Shown here piece by piece: positions 23,099 through 33,959 of a stretch of 64,000 bases of DNA; positions within the stretch are counted from its first letter, which is position 1, and every line of letters begins with the position of its first letter. The notes below the pieces were generated by a model, which was not told where the DNA came from, ran no database searches, and saw only the letters and a list, made by a program, of their open reading frames with translations. This stretch comes from Boesenbergia rotunda (lineage: Eukaryota > Streptophyta > Magnoliopsida > Zingiberales > Zingiberaceae), in assembly GCA_024364735.1 (NCBI GenBank), contig JAGFNQ010000713.1:124001-188000 (forward strand), given 5' to 3'. Position numbers and translations under genes: made by a program.

Positions 23099-24077
23099 TG
23101 TTAGATCGTGACAAGCAAGCTAGAGGGGGAGGGGTGAATAATATTTCTTCGATTTTCTTCCTACAACCGTTAGTGCGCAAGCGGAATATACAAAATAAAA
23201 CTAACTAAAACAAGGAAGAAACACACCGATGTACGTGGTTCGAAGATGATGCTCCTACTCCACAGCTGCCTGTAAGGTGGGCGATCCCTAATTCGTCGGT
23301 GGATGATTCCCCGGAGCACCTCTGGCTAGATCTCGTAGCTCCTTATGGGTGGTGAAACCTCACCACAACTCTAGGACTCTATCTGAGCAATATAGGCTAT
23401 TAACCCACTCTATCCAAGCAGATTTCGCTGAGGGTAAACGGCTTGAAACGAGCTCCCTTAAATAGAGCTCGAGCAAATATGATCATTACCAGTCGACTGC
23501 CCCTAGGGTAGTCGACTGGCCTTTCCTGAATTCGAATTCTCACACTGACCTTTCGAATTCTGGCCATATCAGTCGACTACCCCTGGGGCAGTCGACTGGT
23601 CCTTCCCTAAGCCGAGGGTTACCCTTCCCGAATACATTTCTCTCCGCACTCGAACCCTGTCGGCTTAGTTCCCGAGTACAAACACTCACACTCGGACCCT
23701 CACGACCTGGTCGACTCTTCAATCAGTAGTCTCGATTTGTTGCCATCACGCCCTCTTCGTCTTCGGCTCCTGTCTCTCGGATGCACACGCAAGCCCCCGG
23801 CTTGCCTCCATGCCACCCTTCACGCATGCCTCGAAGTCTGTGTCCCTCGGCTCATCGTCTCTGCTTTGTCCATGGTCCCTCGGATGCGCACAAAAGCCTC
23901 CAGCTTGCCTCCATGCCACCCTTCACCTGAAGACATCCAACCAAGTCTATGTGTACCTGCAAACCTGTACACTCACATATACATATTAGTCTAATAACAC
24001 ACCCTAACTTAACCATATTGGCACACACATCAAAACCCATGATCCTCCAGATTATACATGGGCCGATTGCCCCAACA
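23099..24077 (-). repeat. 3' LTR of element F (family A2)
   Basis: On the plus strand it runs TGTTAGATCG to GCCCCAACA, with a minus-strand polypurine tract next to 24077. Composite palindromes lie at 23489-23519 and about 23570-23600, with CCAGTCGACTG arms. The TATTTAAG box is read on the minus strand near 23460, downstream of the array in element direction. Confidence 0.86.
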
Positions 24078-24906
24078 ATCTTCCTCATTTTGATGTGTGA
24101 CAATATGTTTTAATTAGGTAAACAATAACAACAACAGCAATAGCAATTGAAAATTAAACCATAGCAAACAAGAGGTAACCTCCCCCTTAACCTATGCTCT
24201 CTCCCAATTTTCAATTCCCATAACACCAAGTTATGTTCTACCCAACTTAACACCACAAGTTTTCTCATGTCAAGTTAAACCTAACTTAACACCCCAAGTT
24301 CTCCCCCTTTGACACCATCAAAAAGATTGCCCCGAGCAATCCTAACCCTTAGTGTCAAAAAGAACTGACTTTATTTCTGAAAAACCCCTCAGAAATCACC
24401 AATCAGCCTTATCAGTTGACTAATCCAACATCAGTCGACTGATACACTCAATTTGCAAACTTCCCGAGACATCAGTCGACTGCCCCCAGGTAGCCGACTG
24501 ATACAGTCTCAACCTGAATTTTCAGCCCAAATTCAGAAAGGCGTAGAAAATTCTACAAAATTCAAAAAAATGTCAAATTTTGCAAGCACATTTGTTAGGA
24601 TATAATCTACCCTAGAAAAATATATTTTCATGAAAAACTTCAAATGTACTTGACTTTTGGTACAAACTCTAATCTCCTCAAAAATTGGCATTTTGTATCA
24701 ACTTTGAAATCCACATATGAATTCATGTGTTTGCCAACTTCAACCATTACCATTTTATACATAGAATTGCTTTCACTTGCCCCTTTTTCTATTGTATTTT
24801 TAATATGACAAACCTCCCCCTCTTTTATTCTGAACCTTAGATACATATACATAAACCTCCCTTATGCCCATATTTAGCAAGATCTTATCATTCAATAGCC
24901 AGCAAT
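24078..24906 (-). other. 3' tail of element F
   Basis: Minus-strand polypurine tracts are at about 24078-24095 and further CTCCCCCTT blocks at about 24180 and 24300. CAGTCGACTG-type cores are at about 24413-24500. No coding sequence. The tail resumes at 26328 after the solo LTR. Confidence 0.75.
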
Positions 24907-26322
24907 TGTTGGATCGAGAAAAACGATAGAGGGGGGGGGTGAATATCGTTAAAACTTTTTCTTCGTATTAAGGAAAGAGTAAATGCAGCGAAAAACAAAA
25001 CAATCACACAAAGAACACAAGTCTTTTACTTGGTTCAGAGTCGCGGTCGACTCCTACTTCAAGGCCCACGGTCCTTGACCGTTTACTGCGGGCAATTCTA
25101 TAATCGCGCAAAGGTTTACAGATTTTAATACAAGAATATTGCAGTAAATAAAGGAATTACACTTTTCGTTACTGACGCCCTGATGTGGATCGTACTTCGA
25201 AGCAGAGGGTCGTCATCGGCACTGGAATGTCGAGATCGGAGTTTGCCGGAGCAGATCTCTTGAATGAAAAGCTTAGAGGCGTTAGAAAGTTCTGTTCTTG
25301 AAGCCTTGGGGTCAAGCCCCTTTTATAGTGCTCCTGGGGGCGCCTGATTCGCTGGGGCGCCTGACACATGCCTTCAGATCGGAGAAACTTCATCCGCAGC
25401 TCGGTCAGCGCTTATCCCTTTCAAATCAGCCTCTGGAGCTGACTGGGGCGCCTGGGACCTCCTGGGCGCCTAGCTTGACTTGGTCCGCAGGCTTCGTGGC
25501 TGATTTTGCTTCGATTACTCTTTGGCTTTAACCTTGGGCGCCTGGGACCTCCCGGGCACCTATCCTAGTGTGATTTGAAGCGTTCTTGCTTAAATGCAGA
25601 TTTGGCTTTGACCTTGGGTGCCCGAGACCTCCCGGGCGCATAGCCCAGTTTCCTATCCCCTTCCTTTGGGGCGTTCTGAGCTGCAGAAACACACTCGTTC
25701 GGTCCCTGCAACCAAGGTTAGTTTCAAACCAAACAAAGCAAGAATATTAGTCAATATTTACAGCCTTAGCTATCTTGGTTCTGACTTCGGGTCTCCCAAT
25801 GGAACCCTAGGTCGAACCGACGCCTACTATTCCCTCGACGGGGAATGCGTTCTCACCAACTCCTCTCAGGAGAATTTACCTTTTGCCAACCGGCTCCTCC
25901 GGTTGGACTTTTGCCCAGCTTTACTCACCAGGTCTTCGTGCCCAATCCGCGACCAGGTCTTAGTGCCCAGCTTTACTCACCAGGTCTTCGGTGCTCAGCC
26001 CTCGACCAGGACTTAGTGCCCAATTTCTCGAACCAGATCTTCGGTGCCCAGCCCTCGGCCAAGACTTAGTGCCCAATTTCTCGAACCAGATCTTCGGTGC
26101 CCAGCCCTCGGCCAGGACTTAGTGCCCAGTCCACGACCAGGACCTAGTGCCCAACCTTATGTTAGGACTTAGTTGCCCAACCCACGGCTAGGACTTATTG
26201 TCTAGATTAACTAGGACTTTCCTGCACACTTGAGTAACTTTCTTAGATCATAAATAGTACTTAACTTTGAACCCTTTGCCAATATCAAAACAAGGTTCGA
26301 TATGGTGCTTCCGGCACCAACA
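24907..26322 (-). repeat. Solo LTR of family B, TSD GCAAT
   Basis: It begins TGTTGGATCGAG and ends GGCACCAACA, like the LTRs of element B. It is flanked by perfect GCAAT duplications (24902-24906 and 26323-26327), with no internal region. This is the expected scar of recombination between the two LTRs of a full element. GGCGCC palindromes lie at about 25446-25470, 25530-25562 and 25617-25642. The minus-strand TATA box is at about 25320. Confidence 0.95.
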
Positions 26323-26551
26323 GCAATGACTTTCAAGCAATATAAATACTAGTAAGTCATGAGATTAAAACTCAGAAAATAACATGAAAGCATAAATAGA
26401 TGTTACATACAATAGTTAAACCAAAGCATAAGAGTATCACAAGGGTCGTAGCCCCGAAGTAGCTAAATATTACAATGCCAAAAGAAAGTGTTTGAGAGAT
26501 AAAATATAAATCTAAACAGAACACTCTCAACACTCAACCATCAAATAAAAA

Positions 26552-27669
26552 CTATTGTATGTCGTCGTCTGGAGGAGGAGGAGGAGCCTGGTGCGTTAGA
26601 TGCCACTGTTGTACCATCTCGTATATCTCCTGCTGCTACATCTACATATCCATCTGGCGCTGCTGGAATGTATGAAAATCCTCCCTCAGCTCATGTACCT
26701 CGGACTGGAGCTGAGAGAACTGCTCCTATGTAACTCCACCAGCGAGCTCCTCATTAGAACTGGAGAACTCAGGACGCTGCCTCCAAACTATCTCCCCCTG
26801 CCTGCACTCAATCCCTGCCAAGGACAACTGGCGGGTGTCAATCTGATCATAGTCCTTAGACAAGTGACGTACCTGACCACTAGTCTTGCATATACCCCTA
26901 GACTCAAAGAACTCGGTCAGGACATGACAAAAGGGCATGTAGATCTTCCCATTCACACTCTGAGAAAAATGAACAATAGATGTAAAAACATGCAGAGTGA
27001 TGTCGATGTTAACCTCCTCTCTAAGGCGTACATCATTACCAAGTGCGGCAATCGAATCCTTGCCCGTCCCTTGGTAACAATGGGTAGTATGCACTCTACG
27101 ATAATTTTATACATGACATTGCTAAATGGACTCATGTTCTTAGCATCAAAGATGCGCCTTGTAAGGCATCGATGTTTTGCAAAATAATGCATGTGAATTT
27201 GATCAATAGTTACATCAGGGAAAGTAAGGGGCTCAACAACTTTTAGGAAATATGTGAATGCATTGTTGGACGCCCTACACCCCAAAAATGCACATAAAAC
27301 TATGGATGAGAAGGGAATGGTGACTCCTGCTACCATGGACCCATAGAGGTCATTGTCAGAATTGATGCATGTGAGGTTTGTATAGAATTCTTTACACATG
27401 TCTAGATTGATGTCATGCTGACAATATACCAACCGCTCTATCCCAAAATGAGTAATCATGTCAGCAATTTAGGGGGTTTTCTCACTAAAATATGACCTAT
27501 TAAGGTACCGACAGTTCATCAATACAAACTCATTCTCCTCAAATCTACGTAGACACTCATTGGACCGGAATTGATGTGTCTCCGGATCTATACGACCTTG
27601 TTGTGATGATCCCTCCCCCTTTCTTCTCTTTTGGACAACTCTATTTTTAACAACCCATGCATATACCAC
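26552..27669 (-). pseudogene. Accessory ORF of element F, putative plant transposon protein domain
   Basis: Read right to left from 27669. The opening is basic. FEENEFVLMNCRYLNRSYF and an in-frame TAG near 27469 follow, then MCKEFYTNLTCINSDNDLYG, VAGVTIPFSS and NGKIYMPFCHVLTEFFESRG. The pattern of an FY-NL block, a V-G-V-F block and an LP-G-LLT-F block recalls the plant-specific domain often labelled putative plant transposon protein (Transposase_32). A frameshift near 27000 separates the two halves. The C-terminus is glutamine-rich and coiled-coil-like and ends in a proline and aspartate run. Its function is unknown. The family call is from memory of the motif pattern, not a search. Confidence 0.6.
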
Positions 27670-27714
27670 AAATTACCCCATAAAGAGACAACATAAAGAA
27701 AAACATGTAAAAAG

Positions 27715-28695
27715 TGTTGAGGCAATCTGTGATCCGGAGTGACCATGAGTTTTGATGTTTGGGCAAAGGGTTTAAGTTAGGTTTTCCCTTGTGTACTAAT
27801 ATGTGTAATTGAGTGTGCAGGATTGCAGGTTTACACATATTAACTTAGCTGGACGGCTTCAGTATGGTGAAGGGTGGCATGGAGACAAGCTAGAGGCTTG
27901 TGTGCACCTGAGGGACCTTGGTATGGCAGGGACGATGAGCTGAGGGCACGGACTTCAAAGTGTACGTGAAGGATAGCATGGAGACAAGCTGGAGGATTGT
28001 GTGCGCATCCGAGGGACGAGAGCCGAAGATGAAGAGAGTGCGAAGGCAATAGTCGAGGCTACTGATGAGGAGTCAGTTGAGTCGTGAGGGTACGAGTGAT
28101 GAGTGATTGTACTCGAGAAATCCTAGGGTTCGAGTGCTGAGAGAAGTGTACTCGGGAAGGGAAACCCTAGGTGTGTGAGTGGACCAGTCGACTGCCACTG
28201 GGGCAGTCGACTGATAAAACTCATAGAAGGAGGTTAGCTCTGGACCAGTCGACTGCCTTGGGAGCAGTCGACTGGTAGCAGCTAGTGAGTTGGCTGAAAA
28301 TTCGAACGTTGGGGTTGCAACGGTCGATTTTCAGTGGCACCAGTCAACTGCACTGGGAGCAGTCGACTGGTGGCGAGGGTTTTCAGCCTTAGTCCTATTT
28401 AAGAGGACTTCGTGTTGGCTGAAAGGTTTGACGAATTTGGTCTTGGTTAAAGGCCAAATAGTAGTCTTGGTGCTCAAAGATTGTCGAGGTGTTGTGGCGA
28501 GGTTTCTCCACCCACAAGAAGTGATAAGGGCTAGCCGGAGGTTATCCGAGGAGTGAGCCACCGAAGGATTCTTGGATTAGTCACCCTTAGGGGTGGATAC
28601 CAAGTAAATCGGTATTGTTAGCATTGTTCTTTGTTGTTTGTTTTGTTTTGTTTGTATTTCCGCTTGCGCAACTAACAACGTAGGAAGAAGAAAGT
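27715..28695 (+). repeat. Family A2 LTR, 3' end missing
   Basis: It starts TGTTGAGGCAATCTG and matches 15850-16880. Three composite palindromes lie at about 28186-28215, 28243-28273 and 28339-28370, upstream of TATTTAAG (28396-28403). Similarity to the other LTRs stops near 28695, short of the expected end, so this copy is truncated or joined to another sequence there. Confidence 0.8.
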
Positions 28696-29647
28696 CAAAG
28701 AATTGAATGCGAAAAACTGAACTGAATGCGACCCTAGGTGTAGATCTGAGATGGAAGAGGCTAGGAAGGTGTTTTGGGCTTGGGAGGACCTTAGAACGAG
28801 AGAGGAGGTCGGGGAGGAGAAGTTCTCGCAGGGGGTGGCACACAAAACCCTAGGTTTTGGCCACCCCCGCACGGCTGTTCTTATTTAAATCCTCGCATAC
28901 CAGTCGACTGTCCCTGGGGTAGTCGACTGGAAAACTGAACAGAAAATTTAGTGGACTGCCCCTGGGGTAGTCGACTGATAATTTTGAAATCTATTTTCCA
29001 ATTTGCACTAGACCAGTCGACTGGTACTGAACCAGTTGATTGGTACATTGATTTCAAGTTTCCAGTCCTAATTTCAGAAATGCATAACTAATTCTACAAA
29101 TCTCCAAAAAAATATATGAAATTTTGTGGCGAGATTTGTGGAGTCTAGGTTTACTTGGAAAAAATACATTTTCAAACAAACCTACTCCGGATCCCAAGAT
29201 TGGCATGAACTTCAAAGTTACCAAAATTGTGTAATTGAAACCTAACCAAAAGTTCTAGTTTTAACCTTTTCTTGATCTATCTTCCCATACTCAATTATAA
29301 TACATTCCTAGTACTGAGTTATATGGTGTTTACACATTAAACACCCATTTCTTCTCAATATGATCCTATTTGATCTATTTCTTCATAAATCTCCTTTTAG
29401 TGTGCCAACACCCTAGGATTAAGACTCAAATGAGTCTTCCAAATCCTTTGGCACATCCCTAAATCCATCTAATCTCCTTGAAGAAATTCTCCTGAGATCC
29501 ATTGACCATAGATCTCACTTTGACCTTTAAGCTCTCCCTTGAGCTCTTAGCCCTAGCCACCTCCATAGGTGACTCATCTACAAAGGCAAGACCACACCGG
29601 TGTACCTCCGGTGCTTCTTGACCTTCAACCCTTACTCTCTTAACTTT
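28696..29647 (-). other. Copia 3' tail-like sequence, minus orientation, chimeric left end
   Basis: About 29060-29330 resembles the reverse complement of the outer element's tail (15140-15440). CAGTCGACTG cores lie at about 28901-28930, 28968 and 29019. A TTATTTAAA word is at about 28881. About 29450-29647 continues the reading frame of the neighbouring gag after one stop. No LTR edge is visible. Confidence 0.5.
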
Positions 29648-30330
29648 TCACACCTTGTCCTTGGTTGACCTTTTCTTTTCTCTTCTAAATGGCTTTTCCT
29701 TACCATTTTTGACCTTTTCTTTGCTATAGTCATATGGCACCTTGCCATATGATTTTTTGCTATCATTTGACCTCCTAGAGTGATATCCTAGACCCAACCT
29801 ATTATTTCTAATGTGTTGATCCTTTGGTATCACACTCAATCCCTTGGACCCTCTAATGAGTCTATCTAGGTTCTTTTCTAACTTATCAAGTTTTGTCCTC
29901 AAAACTTGATTTTCTTTTTCTAAATTCCTAACCTTAGTATCACCATGCCCATTTTGATCATTCCTAGATCTATCCGTCTTTCTAGGCATGTGTCTCCCTT
30001 TCTTAGGATTAATGTCTTGATCCTTAGGTTTAAAAGTCCTAGGTTTATCATGAAACATGGAATATTTAGCATTTTGGCACGCAATAGTATTTCTACTTTT
30101 ATCATGATACTTGAAGCCAAAAATACGCATAGGCAAGCAATCATTATTATTTCTAGCATTCATAACCATATTCGAAGCATAAGTAAAGTTAGGAATTACC
30201 TCCCTTACCCTTGTAGCTCCCCCTAGATGTGAGCTTCTTTTCCTTTCCTCTTTTTCCCATCTTCTTAAATGCTCCACCTTCTTGAGCTCTCCTTTTCTTG
30301 GACATTGAGTTTGATAATGTCCTAGCTCCC
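29648..30330 (-). pseudogene. C-terminal gag of a gag-only copia remnant, cut by the Tekay element
   Basis: The frame enters from the Tekay LTR at 30330, so only the part left of that junction is gag. It begins inside a zinc knuckle (RELGHYQTQCPRKGE; the first two cysteines lie beyond the break). A basic region and a coiled-coil segment (LEKENQVLRTKLDKLEKNLD, about 29855-29915) follow, as in the gag of element A. After the stop at 29648 the frame stays open for about 65 more codons. No pol lies between this gag and the 3' tail, so the source element was gag-only like element B. Confidence 0.78.
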
Positions 30331-32763
30331 TGTAACTCCCGAAAATTCTCGAAACTAATTTTAGAAATATCTTAGAATTTATTCCGAATTTATGGATATT
30401 TTTATAGAATTTTTCCATAAACGAAAATGGAAAAAAGGGATAAAAAGGAAAAAACGCTTAAAGGGGATTTGATCCCTAGACCCTAGACCTAAGCTAGAGA
30501 GGAGAATGGGCGGACCGACTAGGATGGTCTGCTTTTGTTGAAATAGATTAGCGGAAACAATAGATAAGGTATAATTAGTTAAATTTTTTCCATAAGTATA
30601 AAAGGGAAACTTAGAGTTTTTTTATTCATTCTTTCCCTCACATCCTCTCACCGCCGACTCCCTCTCTCCCTCTCGCGATTTTTTTCTTCCTCTCGCCCTC
30701 TCTCTCGCCCAAGACAAAGGAGAAGCCAAGGGAAGGTCTCAAGAGGCCCTATTCTCTACGAGAATTCTCGTAGACGCGAGGAGAACGCCAAGGAGCAAGA
30801 AGAACGTCGAAATTCGACGTTCCCTCGGGAATTTCAGATTTTATTCGTAAGGAAAACCTAGCGCAGGATGTAAGTATCCCTCACCTGCAGTATAAGTAGT
30901 TTCGGTTGACGTTTCGTATGCTTAATTCCTTATATGTATGTTCTACGATTAGAAATCGTAAATTATGAACAAGCACGCACGTTAGGTGTTTGTTAAAATG
31001 TTCAGTTCAGTTAATGCTATAGAAAGCATTAAAGAATAGAAATTCTTGCTCCAGTTTATGATTGGGACCAAGGTCCAACGGGATGGGCTCCTAGTTGCCT
31101 CTAGGTTTAGATAACCTAGTAAAAGCAAGAATTAGAAAAGGAAAGAAAAGTATAAAGGACTATTTTATTTTCAGTGGCATTGTACCGGACTCCGGTCCAG
31201 GGATAGGCTCCAAGTTGCCTCTAGGTTTAGATAACCTAGTATGGGATGGGCTCCTAGTTGCCCCTAGGTTTAGATAACCTAATAGAACCCTAATGGATTC
31301 GGGATTTGCTACCTCGGGTTTATTAGGGATGCGCGCACAGTTGGTACATTGCCGGGCCCACAGCAGTTGATTATTATTTTCACCTACTATATGTATTTAG
31401 TTTTCAGAAATTTATATTAGCATGTGGTGAATTTAATAATTAGTTTTATGTTAGTTAGTTTCAGTTCCAGTTCAGATATATATGCCATGCTATAGCTTAC
31501 TTTTCAGGTCTAGTTTAGTATGTGCCATGTCTCAGTTATTTGCCATGACATTTTATGACATGTATTTTAGCATGAGCATAACATGATTGTTTATGAACAT
31601 GAGCGTGTATTTGCATAGCATGTTTTGAAAAGCATAATCCGAGATTTTATAGTTTTGTGAGGCTAGATGGTACTTACTAAGTTTTATGCTTATTAGTTTG
31701 CATTTCCTTATACTGCAGATACAGGTAAAGGAAAGCACTAGTAGCGGAGGCGGCGGGCTTGATGCAAAGTGTGTGTGATGGTGGAGTTGGAATAAAAGTC
31801 TTCGGAACTTGCAAAGTATAGAAATAGTCTTTATTATGCTTCTTTAGTTATTCCGAAATATATTATGTGAACCATGTATGAACTTGATTAGACTCGTTAT
31901 TTGTGGTGCCTAGTATATTAAAGTAGTTTGTTTACCTATGTTAATACTTGCTTAGCAAATATTGAATGATATGAGTTACTACTTGTAATATGGTAATTTA
32001 GATCCATGCTTAAGCTTTAGAGATAAGAGCTTGATACTTTTGATTTACATGCTAAATACATAGGATATGCTTGTTCTAAGATACATGCACCATATAGAAT
32101 GACATGTAGTAGCTAAGAATGCTCTTAGATATGCATAACGATTGGTTTCAATAAGAAGTTGATACAAACTTGGCACATTCATGTTTATGCTTCTACATGT
32201 CGTTTTTATGATTTCTAAGTTGCTATACATGCTAGAAACCCTCCAAAAACATGTAATAAATGCCTTAAAATAGTCGTGGAACTTTATTTATGTCATTATG
32301 TTTGTTAGATATGATTTTGGTACATTGTGGCTCAAGGTTGATACATTCTAGAAATCTGAAAACTGAAATTTCAGAACTACCAGTCAACTGGGAAAACACC
32401 AGTCGACTGGTATCGGGCACAGAACCATTCTGTGGCCCGACCAGTCGACTGGCATATAGCAGTCGACTGGTACTGTGTAAAACAAAGGTGGTGTAGAGCA
32501 GCTGGTTAGTGCTTTAGCCATGCAACCTAGAGGTTGGGGGATCGAATCCTGCCAATATAATAAAATAAAAGTTTTGCTTTATTTTGGGCAAATTAGTACC
32601 TTCAGTATGTTTATGAAATTCTAGTTCAGTAAATAGCGAAATAAGAATTTTTAAAATTCTCCCAGTTGGTTTAGCATTATTAGAAATCATTAATTAGTCA
32701 GCCAGCCAGTTAGTGTAGTAGCGATCCGCCTTAAAGCTTAGTACCAGAAGGTGGGTCGTTACA
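30331..32763 (+). repeat. Tekay LTR 1
   Basis: It starts TGTAACTCCCG and ends GGGTCGTTACA. The TATA box GTATAAAAGGG is at about 30597. A C/T-rich leader and donor-like GTAAGT at 30870 follow. The acceptor-like TTCCTTATACTGCAG ends at 31718. A 54 nt hairpin with CCAGTCGACTGG at both ends lies at 32399-32452, and a tRNA-like segment at 32487-32553. A reverse tRNA-like box B is at about 30462-30477. Confidence 0.93.
32487..32553 (+). other. tRNA-like segment inside the Tekay LTR
   Basis: Box A-like GTAGAGCAGCTGGTTAGTG and box B-like GGATCGAATCC are spaced as in a tRNA. An anticodon-stem-like pairing (CTTTAG with CTAGAG) encloses a loop containing CAT. The acceptor and T stems are imperfect, so this is a relic or a SINE head, not a working tRNA gene. 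Copies are in LTR 2 (39366-39432) and LTR 3 (44873-44940). Confidence 0.65.
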
Positions 32764-32766
32764 GAG

Positions 32767-32778
32767 TGGTATCAGAGC
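32767..32778 (+). other. Primer-binding site of Tekay copy 1
   Basis: TGGTATCAGAGC lies three bases after the LTR end. This is the complement of initiator tRNA-Met. Confidence 0.92.
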
Positions 32779-33022
32779 AAGTTCCATCTTTCCTCCTCAC
32801 ACACATCAGCATCAGACCTGCAGCTTCCAAGTAAGAGTATCTCTCACATTACCATATTTTCTTGCTTTCAGATTTATAGTATTTACATGTTATTCATGCC
32901 ATCTGTTTTCTAGTCAGTTCTTGTTTACATTTAACGGAAGCATGTTTAATACCTTAGTTTATATCTGATAGCATGTTTTTAGAATTAGAATATGAACTAT
33001 ATGTCCTCTGTCATTTAGATAA

Positions 33023-33905
33023 TGGCTAGAGGACGCCCAACTAGAAGGGCACCAGCTACTGAGCCTCTATAGGAGGCAACTGACATAGTGACTCCACCTA
33101 ATCTCGTGGAGATAGTGGCTCAGCTCTAGAGACAGATAGTTGAGCAGCAGCAAGAGATAGCCACTTTAAGGGCTAATCAGTAAACCACACCTATTGGTAC
33201 GCCAGGACCAAATGTGGAAACCCCAATAGTGATAGAGGTTCCACCTAGAGCACCAATCCCACCAATAGCACCAATCCCACCAATAGCAGCAGAAGCCCCA
33301 GCAGTAGGGGCTAGAAGAGAAGCATATCTGGTTCAGGGCAGAAGCTCAAACCAGAGACCTTTTCAGGCACTAGTGAACCATGGGATGCACAAGCCTGGTT
33401 CAAAACCCTGGAGAGTACCATGGAGCTTCTGGACTGGCCAGAACAAGAGAAAGTGAAGTGTGCCTCTTTCTGCCTAGCAGGAGATGCTAGAATGTGGTGG
33501 GAAAGGGTGAAGGCCAAGCGAGACATAAATCAGATGACGTGGGCCAACTTCGAAGATGAGTTCTTCAAAGAATTCTTTCATATGTGGGTTACTAATCGAC
33601 ATTATGATGAATTCACTGAATTTCATCAAGGTAACCTATCAGTAGAGGAAGCCGTGAAGAGATTCAACAGGTTGGCGCGTCTGTGTCCCGAATTAGTCAG
33701 CACCGAACGAGAGCGAGTCAGGCTAATGCTCAAGATGCTAAGGCCAAAAATAGCATTGAATGTAGCTAGCGGCGTTCATAGGCCGCAAACCTCAGAAGAA
33801 CTAGTTAGCAGTGCTCTGATCACCGAGCACTACCTGAACAGCATGAAACAGCAGAAGTCAGTCATGATAGAAAGTAAAGGCCAAGGCAGTTCAGGAACTC
33901 CGGAA
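33023..33905 (+). pseudogene. gag of Tekay copy 1
   Basis: It starts at ATG 33023 (MARGRPTRRAPATEP). Three stops fall in the first 60 codons, then a proline-rich stretch and a frameshift near 33385. The Retrotrans_gag domain follows: LESTMELLDWPEQEKVKCA, GDARMWWERV, TWANFEDEFFKEFF, VEEAVKRFNRLARLCPE. The zinc knuckle expected after this domain is missing. It would form the particle core. Confidence 0.88.
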
Positions 33906-33959
33906 CCCCAGGGCGTTCTCAGAGAAGTTAGTCATACCTCCAGATGTACTCAGTGGCCA

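Larger units (their letters stand above)
23099..27714 (-). mobile_element. Copia element F, keeps only an accessory ORF
   Basis: A minus-strand 3' LTR (23099-24077) is followed by a copia 3' tail that resembles the reverse complement of element A's tail. After an inserted solo LTR comes a minus-strand accessory ORF (26552-27669). No gag, protease, integrase or RT is visible before the next LTR begins at 27715. It is either a non-autonomous element or one whose 5' part was removed by rearrangement at 27715. Confidence 0.7.

Noticed and set aside
26600..27187. Plus-strand reading frame of 195 codons
   Set aside because: It is the antisense of the accessory ORF, which shows recognisable motifs on the minus strand.
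30340..30418. N-terminal part of the gag frame ending at 29648
   Set aside because: The same residues are read from the antisense of every Tekay LTR start (37244 and 42735), so the fusion to gag is accidental.
32487..32553. A working tRNA-Met gene
   Set aside because: Acceptor and T stems are imperfect, the anticodon loop is too long, and identical copies sit in each LTR.
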